A stretch of 64,000 nucleotides of DNA from Peribacillus butanolivorans (GTDB taxonomy: Bacteria; Bacillota; Bacilli; Bacillales; DSM-1321), in contig NZ_LGYA01000001.1 in NCBI RefSeq assembly GCF_001273755.1, forward strand, positions 3,619,840-3,683,839, in the 5' to 3' direction. The notes beneath the pieces are model-generated. The model saw only the letters and a program-made list of their open reading frames with translations, was not told where the DNA came from and did not search any database. Shown piece by piece: positions 9,786-20,867 of this stretch. The position numbers and the translations under genes were made by a program. Every line of letters begins with the position of its first letter. The stretch's first letter is position 1.

Positions 9786-12151
9786 TGCTTTGTTTCCTCC
9801 TCAAGGTCTGTTGCCTCATGAACTAAAAAATGATTGAACCAATCGAATAATTGCTGATAGGAAGAATAGACAAGCTCTTGTTCAAGCTCAAATTGCTCTT
9901 TCTTTCTTATAAACGATTCAGACTCACTGAGATCGCGTTTTTTCGCATTGGCTGTGAGCATAATTAACCCATTCTCTATTGTAACAAAATCAAGCTCAAA
10001 AAACACCTTTGAAATAAAATCCACTGTATCTCTTGACCAGCCTCGGTATTTGGCAAGATCATCACCATACCTTTTCACATCAAGCGGACCCTTTTTAGCA
10101 AGAAAGGCATAGAACCATTTAAAATCGTCCCGTGTTGGCACCGTACTTAAAAAATGATCCTGTTCATGAGAAAAATGTGCGTATATCCGCGACGGCTTCT
10201 TATTTTCAATCATCCGTTTTAACAACTCTCTTAACGGGGGCATGTCCATAAGAACCACATGTCCTTGCATGCAGTCGAGCTGATCTGCTTCCTGTTCATT
10301 CTTGATTAAAACAAGATCGGGATGGTTTTGTAAAAAGGGATATCTTCTATAAATATCTTCCGAGAAAATAACAATTTTCCGATTATGAACCGGTATCTCA
10401 GCCAGCCACTTCTCTGCCTGTCCCTTGCCGCGATAATCGAAAAGCTGCCAATGATTGACCGAGACATCCTGAACAAAGATTTGCGGCTTTTTGATATTAT
10501 TCCACTCATTAATGGAAAGCTCGCCGATCACGGAGACTTCTGCATGCGGAGCTATTTCATCCACATAATGACCTAGACCAAACCCAACGCCGTCGAGTTT
10601 ATGATTCTCACTATCTTCAAGCTGCACCTTCAAGTGATTTTGATTGGCGCCAATTTTACGGACACTTGAAAGCTGGACTGAATCTATCAAGATTTTCGGC
10701 TTTGGATTGGTTACTCCAAATGGCGCTAGTAGGCTCATTTCCTGAATCGTTTGAATGGAAACTTCCGCTAATGTTGTGGCTCCATCCAAGTTAGTAATAG
10801 GTGTGAAATCTTCTTCGCTGAGCTTTTCTTTCGCAATCATGTTCATGCGATCTCTAAGCTCCTGTACGTCTTCTATTTTCAGGGTCATTCCCGCAGCCAT
10901 CGGATGCCCACCAAAATGAGGCAGCAATTCGCGACAGGTAGAGAGACTCTCAAAAAGGTCGAATCCAGCAATACTCCGGGCTGAACCTTTCGCGTGCCCC
11001 TTTTCTCGGTCATAGCTCAACACAATGGTCGGACGGTAAAAGCGTTCAACCAGTTTGGAGGCTACAATACCCACTACCCCTGCGTTCCAGCCTTCTCTCC
11101 CGATAATAAGCACACCATTTGACTCCGGTGGGAAGTTTTCCTCAACCTCTTGAATCGCTTCTTCCACCATTGCAGCAACCATCGCCTGACGCTCTTTATT
11201 AATATCATCGATTTCATTAGCCAGTTCCGTCGCTTCAGCCAAGTTTTCAGACATCAATAAATCAACAGCCGGGTCAGCATCACCAAGGCGGCCAACTGCA
11301 TTGATTCGTGGTGCCATTGCAAAGCCGATTGATTCCTCATTCAATGCTTCCTGCTGAATATTCGCCACTTTCATTAGGGCAACAAGCCCCGGACGTCTAG
11401 TTAAGCGTAACTGCTCAATCCCTTTCGCTGCAATGAGGCGGTTTTCTCCTTTTAAAGGTACCAAATCCGCAATGGTACCGATTGCCGCAATCTCCAGCAA
11501 ATCCTCTGGCAGTTCGCCAAGCAAGGCATGTGCCAGTTTAAAAGCAACCCCTACGCCAGCAAGATCTTCAAATGGATATGAACTGTCCTCAAGTTTTGGA
11601 TGAATAATCGCTAGTGCTTCGGGAAGTTCTGGCCCCGGTTCATGGTGATCCGTCAAAATATAATCCATGCCAAGCTCGCTAGCAAGTTTCGCTTCATCAA
11701 CTGCGGAAATTCCCGTATCCACGGTTATTAATACCTTTACACCTTGCTCAGCTGCCAAGCGGAATGCCATTGGATTCGGCCCGTAGCCTTCTGTAAACCG
11801 ATTAGGAATATAAAAGTCCACATCGGCGCCTAGTCTAGTTAGCGTCGTCATCATCACCGTAGTCGATGTCACGCCGTCCGCATCATAATCACCAAAAATC
11901 CTGATTTTCTCTCCGTTTTGAATGGCTTCTTTTATTCTATATACTGCTTTATCCATATCTTTCAGTAAAAATGGATCATGAAAAGTTTGATTTTTTACAA
12001 ATAAAAATGATCGGGCACTTTCAATTGTATCCAGGCCACGATTCACAAGTAAGGCCGCAACTAAGGGTGTGATATGAAGCTCTTCCGCTAGTTCAGCAAC
12101 TTTGTTTTCAACGGCAGTTCGCAAGTTCCACCGTGTTTTTGGCTTTAACAT
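9776..12151 (-). CDS. recJ: Single-stranded-DNA exonuclease RecJ
   Basis: 5'-to-3' exonuclease on single-stranded DNA, used in recombination and mismatch repair. DHH-family motifs are visible: [13 protein letters not shown] (~85-97), [12 protein letters not shown] (~150-160) and the DHHA1 motif [11 protein letters not shown] (~420). The ~790-aa length includes the extra C-terminal domain found in Bacillus RecJ. I start it at the ATG before LKPKTRW, because AGTTGAGGGGTG lies just upstream; an in-frame ATG 51 nt earlier has no such site. It reads into apt. Confidence 0.95.
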   Translation of the reverse strand: MLKPKTRWNLRTAVENKVAELAEELHITPLVAALLVNRGLDTIESARSFLFVKNQTFHDPFLLKDMDKAVYRIKEAIQNGEKIRIFGDYDADGVTSTTVMMTTLTRLGADVDFYIPNRFTEGYGPNPMAFRLAAEQGVKVLITVDTGISAVDEAKLASELGMDYILTDHHEPGPELPEALAIIHPKLEDSSYPFEDLAGVGVAFKLAHALLGELPEDLLEIAAIGTIADLVPLKGENRLIAAKGIEQLRLTRRPGLVALMKVANIQQEALNEESIGFAMAPRINAVGRLGDADPAVDLLMSENLAEATELANEIDDINKERQAMVAAMVEEAIQEVEENFPPESNGVLIIGREGWNAGVVGIVASKLVERFYRPTIVLSYDREKGHAKGSARSIAGFDLFESLSTCRELLPHFGGHPMAAGMTLKIEDVQELRDRMNMIAKEKLSEEDFTPITNLDGATTLAEVSIQTIQEMSLLAPFGVTNPKPKILIDSVQLSSVRKIGANQNHLKVQLEDSENHKLDGVGFGLGHYVDEIAPHAEVSVIGELSINEWNNIKKPQIFVQDVSVNHWQLFDYRGKGQAEKWLAEIPVHNRKIVIFSEDIYRRYPFLQNHPDLVLIKNEQEADQLDCMQGHVVLMDMPPLRELLKRMIENKKPSRIYAHFSHEQDHFLSTVPTRDDFKWFYAFLAKKGPLDVKRYGDDLAKYRGWSRDTVDFISKVFFELDFVTIENGLIMLTANAKKRDLSESESFIRKKEQFELEQELVYSSYQQLFDWFNHFLVHEATDLEEETKQWI

Positions 12152-12256
12152 AAATTCACCCCTCAACTTACTTATTATACAAAACGACAATAACGGTTTC
12201 AATTTATTTTAAACTCAAAAATGGCTGTATTTCCCTATTCAAAAAGCTAGTCTCAC

Positions 12257-12288
12257 AAAAAGGAGGCTGGCATCATGCCAGCCCCCTC
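12257..12288 (-). terminator. Terminator of secDF
   Basis: On the minus strand GGCTGGCAT-GATGCCAGCC runs into CTCCTTTTT, a few bases after the secDF stop. Confidence 0.8.
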
Positions 12289-12295
12289 TCACATA

Positions 12296-14557
12296 TTAAA
12301 CTTGTCCTTCAAGACTTTGTTTCTTTTCTTTTGCGGTGTTCAGTGGTCCTTTTTTCTTCAATTCTTTGATTTTCAAATCAAGCCAGAATTGAGATGCGAT
12401 TAATAATGACGAATACACGCCACATATTAAACCAATAAACAGGGCAATTGAGAAGTTTCGGATAGCTTCACTACCGAAGATCATCAACGCGATAACCGTA
12501 ATGAGAACAGTTAGTACGGTGTTAATGGATCTCGTCAATGTTTGCCTGATACTGATATTTACAATATTCTCAAGCTCTTCAACGGTTTTGACTTTACGAC
12601 TGAAGCGTAAGTTTTCACGAATACGGTCAAAGGTTACGATCGTATCATTGATGGAATAACCGACAATCGTCAGAACCGCAGCAATGAAGGTGATATCCAC
12701 TTCAAGTCGAAGTACACTAAAGATCGTAATAATAAAGAACGCGTCATGTATAAGCGCTACGACAGCAGGTACAGCCATCCGCCATTCAAATCGTATGGAT
12801 ACATACAAGATAATTCCGAGTGATGCAATCGCTAACGCAATCATGGCATTTTTCGCAAGTTCTTTTCCGACTGTCGGCGAAACGGTGCTGACATTCGGTT
12901 CTACTCCATAATCTTTCTTAAAGTGGTCCTTCAAGACAGCGATTTCCTGTTTATTAAGCACACCGACTGTACGAACGACAGCATTTTTATTTTCTTGTCC
13001 AGCGAGCCTAACATCCTTGATATCATCCGCAGCAATACCGACCTTTTTCATTTCGGTTCTGACTTGCTGAGTAGTTAAAACATCTTTGGACGCAATCTCA
13101 ATTCGGGTACCACTAGTAAAATCAATACCAAGATTTAATCTGAAGACGAACAAGAAAATAATCCCGATAAGGGTAACACCGATTGAAATACTATAAAAGA
13201 CTTTCCGATGTTTGACGAAATCGATTTTATCAAAGCGAGTTGGCAATGACATTAAATTAATTTTCTCAGATAAATTGTGAATGTATTTCTTCTTCACACC
13301 AAACCATGATGTACGTTTGTCCAAGAACCCACTATTCACCCACAGGCTCATGAAAAGACGTGTACCATAGACGGCTGTAATGAAACTCATTAAAATCGAA
13401 ATGATCAAAGTAGTCGCAAACCCTTTAACTGAGCTTGTTCCATAATAAAACAGAACGGCCGCAGCCAACAAGGTCGTTAAGTTGGCATCCATGATCGTAC
13501 TAAGTGAATTTTTCGTACCTTCTTTATAGGCTGCTTTAACAGATCTACCGAGTTTCAATTCATCCCTAATTCGCTCGTAGGTTATGATATTGGCGTCGAC
13601 AGCCATACCAACTCCGAGTACTAATGCCGCAATACCAGGCAGTGTAAGGACCGCGTTCATCCAATCAAACACTAATAGCGTCAAGAAAATGTAGATGCTT
13701 AAAGTGACGACTGCAATGAATCCTGGGAAGCGGTAATACACAAGCATAAAGATAAAAACAAGTGCAATTCCGATGATTCCTGCAAAAATAGTATCATTTA
13801 GTGCACCTGCACCAAATTGGGCACCTACAGAAGTGGAGTACTTTTCTTTTAAATCTACAGGCAGGGCACCTGCATCCAGAAGGTCTGCAAGCTCTTTCGC
13901 TTCTTCCACCGTAAATTGACCGGTAATATACACCTTCTTCGTATTAAAAACTTCACTGACAGCTGGAGCTGAAATCATATTGTCTTGTGAAGCTGTATCT
14001 TTAATGGAATCTTTTCCTTCCTCGAAATCCAACCAGATTGCAAGTACATTCGTCGGGCTTTCCATTGAGGAAATTTTTTGAGTGATTTCTTTAAACTTAT
14101 TCACGTCTTTCAGCGTGACTTCAACAACCGGTTTATTATCTTGGAACGTTTGTTTCGCGCCGCCTTCTTTCAGGTCTGCACCGGTCATCATTTCCTTATC
14201 GTTGTAATCACGGAACGATAATTTCGCTTGAGTCGAAAGGATTTCCCGAGCGTTGTTTTGGTCTTTAACACCGGCTAATTGAACGCGGATCCGGTCTTTA
14301 CCTTCGATTTGAATATTAGGTTCACTTACACCTAATACATTGACACGCCGCTCAAGTGAGCTTACTGTAGCCCTCAAAACTTCCGGAGTGATCTTTTCCC
14401 CAGATAGCGGTTTTACTTCATATAACACTTCAAAACCGCCTTGAAGATCAAGACCCAGCTTGATATCCTTTAGGATTCCTTTTGAAGTCGTTCCCATCGC
14501 TGCGAAAATCAAAAGTACGATTAGAAAAAACGCAACGATTCTGCTTCTTTTTACCAT
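12296..14557 (-). CDS. secDF: Protein translocase subunit SecDF (fused)
   Basis: Membrane protein that uses the proton motive force to pull secreted proteins through SecYEG. SecD and SecF, separate in many bacteria, are joined in one 753-aa chain, as is usual in Bacillus. The SecD half (~1-415) has one N-terminal segment, a large extracytoplasmic P1 domain and a five-helix bundle with the motif GIAALVLGVGMAVDANII. The SecF half (~445-735) repeats the layout, with IVGYSINDTIVTFDRI. The tail is charged and Lys-rich. It stands alone between comN and recJ. Confidence 0.97.
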   Translation of the reverse strand: MVKRSRIVAFFLIVLLIFAAMGTTSKGILKDIKLGLDLQGGFEVLYEVKPLSGEKITPEVLRATVSSLERRVNVLGVSEPNIQIEGKDRIRVQLAGVKDQNNAREILSTQAKLSFRDYNDKEMMTGADLKEGGAKQTFQDNKPVVEVTLKDVNKFKEITQKISSMESPTNVLAIWLDFEEGKDSIKDTASQDNMISAPAVSEVFNTKKVYITGQFTVEEAKELADLLDAGALPVDLKEKYSTSVGAQFGAGALNDTIFAGIIGIALVFIFMLVYYRFPGFIAVVTLSIYIFLTLLVFDWMNAVLTLPGIAALVLGVGMAVDANIITYERIRDELKLGRSVKAAYKEGTKNSLSTIMDANLTTLLAAAVLFYYGTSSVKGFATTLIISILMSFITAVYGTRLFMSLWVNSGFLDKRTSWFGVKKKYIHNLSEKINLMSLPTRFDKIDFVKHRKVFYSISIGVTLIGIIFLFVFRLNLGIDFTSGTRIEIASKDVLTTQQVRTEMKKVGIAADDIKDVRLAGQENKNAVVRTVGVLNKQEIAVLKDHFKKDYGVEPNVSTVSPTVGKELAKNAMIALAIASLGIILYVSIRFEWRMAVPAVVALIHDAFFIITIFSVLRLEVDITFIAAVLTIVGYSINDTIVTFDRIRENLRFSRKVKTVEELENIVNISIRQTLTRSINTVLTVLITVIALMIFGSEAIRNFSIALFIGLICGVYSSLLIASQFWLDLKIKELKKKGPLNTAKEKKQSLEGQV

Positions 14558-14756
14558 TATGTAGTAGGCCCCTTTCTATAATACGCCTGTTCATGGAGTT
14601 TCAAAAACTGTCATTTTTTTCGTTTTATAAGGTTGCATTCTCTTCAAATCGTTAGAAAAAAGACACCGCTCTCCATACTCTTTTTCCAAAAAAAAGCATA
14701 ACCATATCTATTATGATTCATTTACAAACGGCTGTCAATTTAAGTATTTCGCAGTT

Positions 14757-15062
14757 TTATTCTTTCAAAAGTTCTTTAAGCTCCTCTTCAGAAAGCGGTT
14801 CAAAAAGATTGGGTGATTTATAAGCTTCGACCATTTGAAAGGTCATGAACTGGTTGCTCGAAAATGTCACAATGTCGGCTACGAGTTCGTGAAGGTGAAT
14901 GTTTTCCTGAGGCCGCTTCCATTTGTTCTTGGTTAAGGTTGCCCATATATCTTCCTCTGTAACAGCATTCAATCCAACCATTTGGAATTCCTCACGCTTG
15001 CTCTTCAAGAATGGACGTACCTTTACATAATAACGTTGATATGGGTGATTCTTTTTCGTCAT
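14757..15062 (-). CDS. comN: Post-transcriptional regulator ComN-like (YrzD family)
   Basis: A ~101-aa cytosolic protein. In B. subtilis, ComN controls comE competence mRNA after transcription and associates with DivIVA at poles and septa. The sequence starts MTKKNHPYQRYYVKVRPFL and contains EEDIWATLTKNKWKRP and the C-terminal acidic tail EPLSEEELKELL, in line with that family as I remember it. GGAGGCAAAG precedes the chosen ATG; the 14 residues upstream have no such site. It lies between secDF and divergent spoVB, the B. subtilis position. The function is transferred from B. subtilis. Confidence 0.8.
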   Translation of the reverse strand: MTKKNHPYQRYYVKVRPFLKSKREEFQMVGLNAVTEEDIWATLTKNKWKRPQENIHLHELVADIVTFSSNQFMTFQMVEAYKSPNLFEPLSEEELKELLKE

Positions 15063-15150
15063 CACTTTGCCTCCAGTAAAAATGATTCTCAATTGAATGC
15101 GCATTTTCTAAGAAGGAAATTCGATCATTTGTAAGAACGCAAACACTTTT

Positions 15151-15182
15151 GTCATGCTTTGTCCAAGTACAAGCATATAGAT
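15151..15182 (+). promoter_or_regulatory. Candidate sigma-E promoter of spoVB
   Basis: GTCATG (15151-15156) and CATATAGAT (from 15174) are 17 nt apart, close to the mother-cell sigma-E pattern (ATA-like -35, CATA-based -10). The third -35 base departs from consensus. It lies 47 nt before the spoVB start. Confidence 0.5.
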
Positions 15183-15229
15183 AATTGTATAGCATAACCG
15201 CTTTTTTGAGAAGGCAGGGAGGGAGTACA

Positions 15230-16792
15230 ATGTCTAAGTTTTTAAAAGGGACGCTGATTTTATTAATCGCAAGCCTGATAACAAGGGTTCTTGGGTTCAT
15301 TAACCGCATTGTCATCGCCCGTTTTATCGGCGAAGAAGGCGTTGGTTTATATATGATGGCTTTACCGACCCTATTTCTTGTCGTCAACATTACCCAATTA
15401 GGCCTGCCAATTGCCATATCCAAATATGTGGCTGAGGCCAATGCCCGAGGTGATGAAAGGAAAATCAAGAAAATCCTTGTCGTCTCTTTGGCCTGTACAT
15501 TTACTTTATCAATGATCTTTACTCCTGCGATGCTATTTTTTGCGCCTGTTCTATCCGAATATTTATTCACAGATGAAAGAACGGTATGGCCGCTTATGGC
15601 GATTGCCCCTATTGTTCCAATTATCGCTATTTCATCTGTCTTGCGCGGATATTTCCAAGGCAAGCAAAATATGAAGCCCTTCGCTTTCTCACAAGTTATT
15701 GAACAGGTAGCCCGTATCACTTTCATTGCCGTCCTGACAAAGGCCTTTTTGCCATACGGAATCGAATATGCCGCAGCTGGCGCAATGTTTGCCTCAATAA
15801 TTGGTGAGCTTGTATCACTTGTCTATCTATTGACAGACTTTAAATTAAAGAAACATTTTAAATTCCGGAAAGGCTTCTTCAAAAATGTCAAATCCGGGAA
15901 AGGAACATTTACTGAATTGATGGGGATTGCCCTGCCTTCAACTGGAAGCAGGATGATTGGATCAATTTCTTGGTTTTTTGAACCAATTGTGGTCGCTCAG
16001 AGTTTGCAACTTGCCGGTGTGACCGCGGCCGCAGCTACCAGTCAATACGGAGAGTTAACAGGATACGCACTGCCTTTGCTCATGCTCCCTTCTTTTGTTA
16101 CGGCTTCATTAGCTACAGCCCTTGTTCCTGCAGTTAGTGAAGCAAGGACAACAGGAAACTTTTCACTCGTTGAACACAGGCTTCAGCAGGCCCTGAAAAT
16201 CACCTTTATTACAGGTTGTTTAGCTGTCGTCACTCTGTTCATCTTTGCTGAACCGATTTTACAAGTCATGTATGGCTCTTCCCACGCTGCTGTTTTCATT
16301 AAATTTCTTTCACCTTTTTTCATACTCTATTATTTTCAATATCCGTTGCAGTCGATGCTTCAGGCACTGGACCTTGCAAAAGCCGCAATGTTTAACAGCC
16401 TTGCAGGAAACATTCTTAAAATTGGTGTAATCTGGCTGCTGGCATCCAAGGAAAGTTTCGGTATTATGGGGGCCGCAATCGGAATAGCGGTCGGTTCGAT
16501 GCTCGTTACCTTTCTGCATTTTTCAACTGTGTTAAAAGTTGTTCCTTTTACCCTTCATTTTCGAAGTTATATGTTGGCTTTAGTTATTGCATTAATTTCC
16601 GGTTGGGGTGGTTATTATATTTATCAAGATCCACTCTCCTCTCAGTCTCTAGGAACCCGGCTGTTGCTTTCAGTTACCATTGTGTTCCTGTTGTTCACAT
16701 TTTTCATGCTCTTGACTGGCTTCATAAAAAAAGCGGACTTAATTCGAATCCCTGTAATCGGCGTGTTTTTATCAAGGTTTGCATGGAAATAG
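15230..16792 (+). CDS. spoVB: Stage V sporulation protein B (polysaccharide flippase family)
   Basis: Polytopic membrane protein of the MOP/MATE-like exporter superfamily, needed for spore cortex synthesis, probably by flipping a peptidoglycan precursor in the mother cell. About 520 aa with ~14 hydrophobic segments. The N-terminal LTSLITRVLGFINRI-like segment (here SLITRVLGFINRIVIARFIG) is typical, as is FFEPIVVAQSL in the middle. I start at ATG-TCT-AAG after GGAGGGAGTACA; the track frame extends 15 codons upstream without support. Transcription is probably sporulation-specific (see the sigma-E-like site). It ends at a two-way terminator shared with the DUF421 gene. Confidence 0.93.
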   Translation: MSKFLKGTLILLIASLITRVLGFINRIVIARFIGEEGVGLYMMALPTLFLVVNITQLGLPIAISKYVAEANARGDERKIKKILVVSLACTFTLSMIFTPAMLFFAPVLSEYLFTDERTVWPLMAIAPIVPIIAISSVLRGYFQGKQNMKPFAFSQVIEQVARITFIAVLTKAFLPYGIEYAAAGAMFASIIGELVSLVYLLTDFKLKKHFKFRKGFFKNVKSGKGTFTELMGIALPSTGSRMIGSISWFFEPIVVAQSLQLAGVTAAAATSQYGELTGYALPLLMLPSFVTASLATALVPAVSEARTTGNFSLVEHRLQQALKITFITGCLAVVTLFIFAEPILQVMYGSSHAAVFIKFLSPFFILYYFQYPLQSMLQALDLAKAAMFNSLAGNILKIGVIWLLASKESFGIMGAAIGIAVGSMLVTFLHFSTVLKVVPFTLHFRSYMLALVIALISGWGGYYIYQDPLSSQSLGTRLLLSVTIVFLLFTFFMLLTGFIKKADLIRIPVIGVFLSRFAWK

Positions 16793-16829
16793 AAATAACC
16801 GAAGTATTCAGCAGCTTCGGTTATTTCTT
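16791..16829. terminator. Bidirectional terminator, spoVB / DUF421 gene
   Basis: AGAAATAACCGAAG and CTTCGGTTATTTCT form a 14-bp stem with T-rich sequence on both strands. The two convergent genes end inside or beside it. Confidence 0.85.
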
Positions 16830-17480
16830 CGTTTCATTTGTATCAATGTAAAATTTGCCATCTATGTATCCGCAAATCGATATCTCTTTAACCTTTGTAT
16901 CCCCGTGTTCTTTTAACTGATGCAGAAGCCAAAAATGATTTTTTCCAATTTTATTAAGATTTTCTTCCTGTACCTCTCCGTCGACTATTAGCGGATAGGG
17001 TATTGATTCACTTTCAGACCTTTCTTCTTCGCTTTTTTTAATCACCGAGAGCTTTCCTGTAGTTTCAAGGATGGCAAATTGAACTTCGTTTATATCAATA
17101 ATTCCTTGTTCACGAAGCTGAGTCAATAAGTCATCAAAATTATAACGTTGTCTGCGCATCGCTTTTTCATCTATTTTTCCCTGATTGATGATGATCAGCG
17201 GCTGACCGTCCATGAAATAGCGAAATCTGACACTTTTCAATGAGGCAAATGCCAATGTAATTTGGAGGATCGCAAGGACAAACATTGGGATAGTCTGTCG
17301 GATAAACGGTTTTTCCAAATCTTCAAAGGATAGCACAGCAATGTCCCCTATCATGATAGATACCACTAAATCAAGAACGCTCAGTTCCCCTACTTCCCGC
17401 TTACCCATCATTCGAAAAAGGAACCAGATGACTAAATAGATTACCGTCGTTCGAAAAATAATGCCTAGATAGATATCCAC
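16821..17480 (-). CDS. DUF421 membrane protein (YrbG/YetF family)
   Basis: About 219 aa with three N-terminal membrane helices (~5-85), including FRMMGKREVGELSVLDLVV, and a cytoplasmic C-terminal part. These features are typical of the DUF421/YetF family, whose members sit in sporulation and spore-membrane settings but are poorly understood. I prefer the GTG start before DIYLGIIF, since GAAGGAAG lies ~9 nt upstream; an ATG eight codons earlier has no ribosome-binding site. The location next to spoVB matches B. subtilis yrbG. Biochemical function is unknown. Confidence 0.85.
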   Translation of the reverse strand: MDIYLGIIFRTTVIYLVIWFLFRMMGKREVGELSVLDLVVSIMIGDIAVLSFEDLEKPFIRQTIPMFVLAILQITLAFASLKSVRFRYFMDGQPLIIINQGKIDEKAMRRQRYNFDDLLTQLREQGIIDINEVQFAILETTGKLSVIKKSEEERSESESIPYPLIVDGEVQEENLNKIGKNHFWLLHQLKEHGDTKVKEISICGYIDGKFYIDTNETKK

Positions 17481-17671
17481 TTCAATACCACTTCCTTCAT
17501 CCATAGCATGGCTTTGAAATGAAAAATTACTCTATATTCTTTATCAAATTTTATAGAACTTCTTAAACCAGGTCTAAAGGTTCCAATAGAAGAATATGCT
17601 TGTACAAACACATCAACAGGCTAAATGTATCAGCCTTTTAAAAAGGAGGAATAACCATCGAAACTAAAAAA

Positions 17672-18043
17672 ATGAGTGTCGCCGTAATCTATGGCGTCGG
17701 CTCCATCTTTGTCATAGCGATGATCGCAAGCTTACTCTTTTCTATCCTTCTTCGTTTTACTTCACTGACGGAATCATCCCTGACATACGTGATCATGATT
17801 GTGTCCTTTTTATCGCTGTTCATTGGTGGATTTATTTCAGGAGGTAAAGGGAAAAAGCAAGGACTTTTCTTAGGTGGAAGTACTGGTTTGCTTTACCTTT
17901 TAGTTGTGTTTCTTTTTCAATATTTAGGTAATGATGCACTTTTCACCATCAAACAATGGATTTATTACGGTTGTTTTGTGATCACAGCCATGATGGGTGG
18001 CGTGCTTGGAGTAAATATGAGTTCAGAATCGCGAACCAATTAA
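17672..18043 (+). CDS. TIGR04086-family membrane protein (YrzE-like)
   Basis: A ~123-128-aa protein with four predicted membrane helices and a glycine-rich loop (FIGGFISGGKGKKQGL), matching the small TIGR04086 family found next to yajC in Bacillus. Function is unknown. The start is odd: the only good ribosome-binding site, GGAGG (17645-17649), is 22 nt before the first ATG (17672). It is 7 nt before an in-frame ATC (17657) that would add IETKK. Translation may therefore begin at a rare ATC codon. The ATG is given here as the conservative start. Confidence 0.75.
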   Translation: MSVAVIYGVGSIFVIAMIASLLFSILLRFTSLTESSLTYVIMIVSFLSLFIGGFISGGKGKKQGLFLGGSTGLLYLLVVFLFQYLGNDALFTIKQWIYYGCFVITAMMGGVLGVNMSSESRTN

Positions 18044-18054
18044 AAAACCACAGC

Positions 18055-18083
18055 AAAAAACCGGGCACAATAGGCCCGGTTTT
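18055..18083. terminator. Bidirectional terminator, YrzE-like gene / yajC
   Basis: ACCGGGC-acaatag-GCCCGGT hairpin flanked by a run of A on one side and T on the other, between two convergent stop codons. Confidence 0.85.
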
Positions 18084-18091
18084 AGTTTGTC

Positions 18092-18376
18092 TTATACAGT
18101 TACTTCTTTATTTGGTGCGCTTTCCGTAATTTCACGGATGGCAGCACGGTCAAATGTAAGCTTTGAACCGTCTGGTGATTTAATGACAATTTGCAATTCA
18201 TCGATTGCATCGATTGTTCCGTGCATGCCGCCGATAGTTGCAACTTTATCACCTTTTTTCAAACTGCTTTGCATGTTTCGCGTAGCCTTCTGGCGTTTTT
18301 GTTGCGGACGGATTAATAAGAAATAGAACAATACGAACATTAAAATTAACGGAAGTATTTGTGTTAAACTACCCAT
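18092..18376 (-). CDS. yajC: Preprotein translocase subunit YajC
   Basis: Single-pass membrane protein associated with SecDF in protein export. The 94-aa protein has one N-terminal membrane helix (~7-24), then the family motif RPQQKRQKATRNMQSSLKKG and a soluble domain with VATIGGMHGTI (~45-56). AGGAGTGAAGAAAA precedes the ATG. It follows tgt by ~40 nt and ends the queA-tgt-yajC run, the arrangement usual in Firmicutes. Confidence 0.95.
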   Translation of the reverse strand: MGSLTQILPLILMFVLFYFLLIRPQQKRQKATRNMQSSLKKGDKVATIGGMHGTIDAIDELQIVIKSPDGSKLTFDRAAIREITESAPNKEVTV

Positions 18377-18415
18377 TTTTCTTCACTCCTTTCATTCTTT
18401 AAAATATTTATGGAA

Positions 18416-19591
<1,176 letters not shown>

Positions 19592-20620
19592 TTACTTAAT
19601 TAACATTGCATCTCCAAAACTAAAGAACCTGTATTTTTCTTCCACAGCCGTTTCATAGGCATGAAGAACATGCTCCCTACCTGCGAGGGCGGAGATAAGC
19701 ATGATTAAAGTTGATTTTGGTAAATGGAAATTCGTAATCATCGCATTAATCCCTTTGAATTCATAACCAGGATAAATGAAAATGCTCGTCCAGCCACTCT
19801 CTTCCTTAAAAACTCCATCATTACGGGACGCAATCGTTTCCAGCGTTCTCGTTGACGTAGTACCGACCGTGATGATTTTCCCACCGTCTTCTTTAACTTT
19901 ATTCAGTAATCGGGCTGTTCCTTCGGTCATTTGGTAGAACTCAGAATGCATTTCGTGACTGTCAATATCGTCCACGCTGACTGGGCGGAACGTACCAAGT
20001 CCAACATGAAGCGTGATAAAAGCGATATGAACGCCCATGCCTTTAAGTTTCTCAAGCAAATGCTCCGTAAAGTGCAGCCCTGCCGTTGGGGCTGCAGCCG
20101 ACCCGCGTTCACGCGCATATACCGTTTGATAACGGTCTTGGTCGTCGAGCTGTTCCTTGATATATGGAGGCAGCGGCATTTCGCCAAGTTCCTCTAATAT
20201 CTCATAAAAGATACCTTCATATTGAAACTTTAGGATTCGACCGCCATGTTCAAGTACACCTGTGCAGACGGCACTCAGCTTACCATCGCCAAAGATGATT
20301 GTCGTGCCTTCTTTAATTCGTTTCGCTGGTTTTACAAGTGTCTCCCATACATCATCATGTTCTTGTTTCAACAGCAAGACTTCTACTTTTCCACCTGTTT
20401 CTTCTTTACTGCCGTATAGCCGTGCCGGCAGTACTTTTGTATCATTTAACACAAGACAGTCACCAGGTTTAATATACTCCGTGATATGACTGAATACATC
20501 ATGCTTTAGCTCACCAGTTACTTTGTCTAGCACCATCAATCTACTTGCTTCCCTATCTTCCAAAGGAACTTGGGCAATTAGTTCCTCTGGTAAATGAAAA
20601 TCAAACATATCCAATTTCAT
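19592..20620 (-). CDS. queA: S-adenosylmethionine:tRNA ribosyltransferase-isomerase
   Basis: Adds the cyclopentene ring precursor to preQ1-tRNA using the ribosyl part of SAM, giving epoxyqueuosine. The 342-aa length equals that of B. subtilis QueA. Family segments are [17 protein letters not shown] at the start, [18 protein letters not shown] (~55-72), APTAGLHFT (~175) and [17 protein letters not shown] near the end. The ATG is chosen over a GTG three codons upstream because the AGGAAG site would overlap that GTG. It forms a queuosine unit with tgt. Confidence 0.96.
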   Translation of the reverse strand: MKLDMFDFHLPEELIAQVPLEDREASRLMVLDKVTGELKHDVFSHITEYIKPGDCLVLNDTKVLPARLYGSKEETGGKVEVLLLKQEHDDVWETLVKPAKRIKEGTTIIFGDGKLSAVCTGVLEHGGRILKFQYEGIFYEILEELGEMPLPPYIKEQLDDQDRYQTVYARERGSAAAPTAGLHFTEHLLEKLKGMGVHIAFITLHVGLGTFRPVSVDDIDSHEMHSEFYQMTEGTARLLNKVKEDGGKIITVGTTSTRTLETIASRNDGVFKEESGWTSIFIYPGYEFKGINAMITNFHLPKSTLIMLISALAGREHVLHAYETAVEEKYRFFSFGDAMLIK

Positions 20621-20660
20621 CTGTTCCACTTCCTAACCTGTCTATCAAAGCAGTAATTTG

Positions 20661-20867
20661 TTATTTAAAACGGCTGATTAGATAAAAAATAGCTGACAAC
20701 ACAACACTGACAATGATTGATGTTACGATTGGAAAGTAAAAAGTTGTGTTCCCCTTTTTGAATAAAATATCTCCCGGCAGCCTACCAAGATGTATATATT
20801 TCATCGCAAAACCAATCACAAATATAATCACGCCAAGTATCATAACCATTTTTGGTACATTCATCAT
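20661..20867 (-). CDS. DUF2905 small membrane protein
   Basis: A 68-aa protein with two membrane helices (~7-24 and ~45-64) joined by the loop [22 protein letters not shown], which is the DUF2905 signature. Function is unknown. Its ATG overlaps the ruvB stop (ATGA), so it is translationally coupled to ruvB. It bridges the ruvAB and queA-tgt genes, a conserved arrangement in Bacillus. Confidence 0.9.
   Translation of the reverse strand: MMNVPKMVMILGVIIFVIGFAMKYIHLGRLPGDILFKKGNTTFYFPIVTSIIVSVVLSAIFYLISRFK

Noticed and set aside
14992..15726. 244-aa minus-strand frame
   Set aside because: It is antisense to the start of spoVB and overlaps comN; composition is that of a reverse-strand shadow and no family features are visible.
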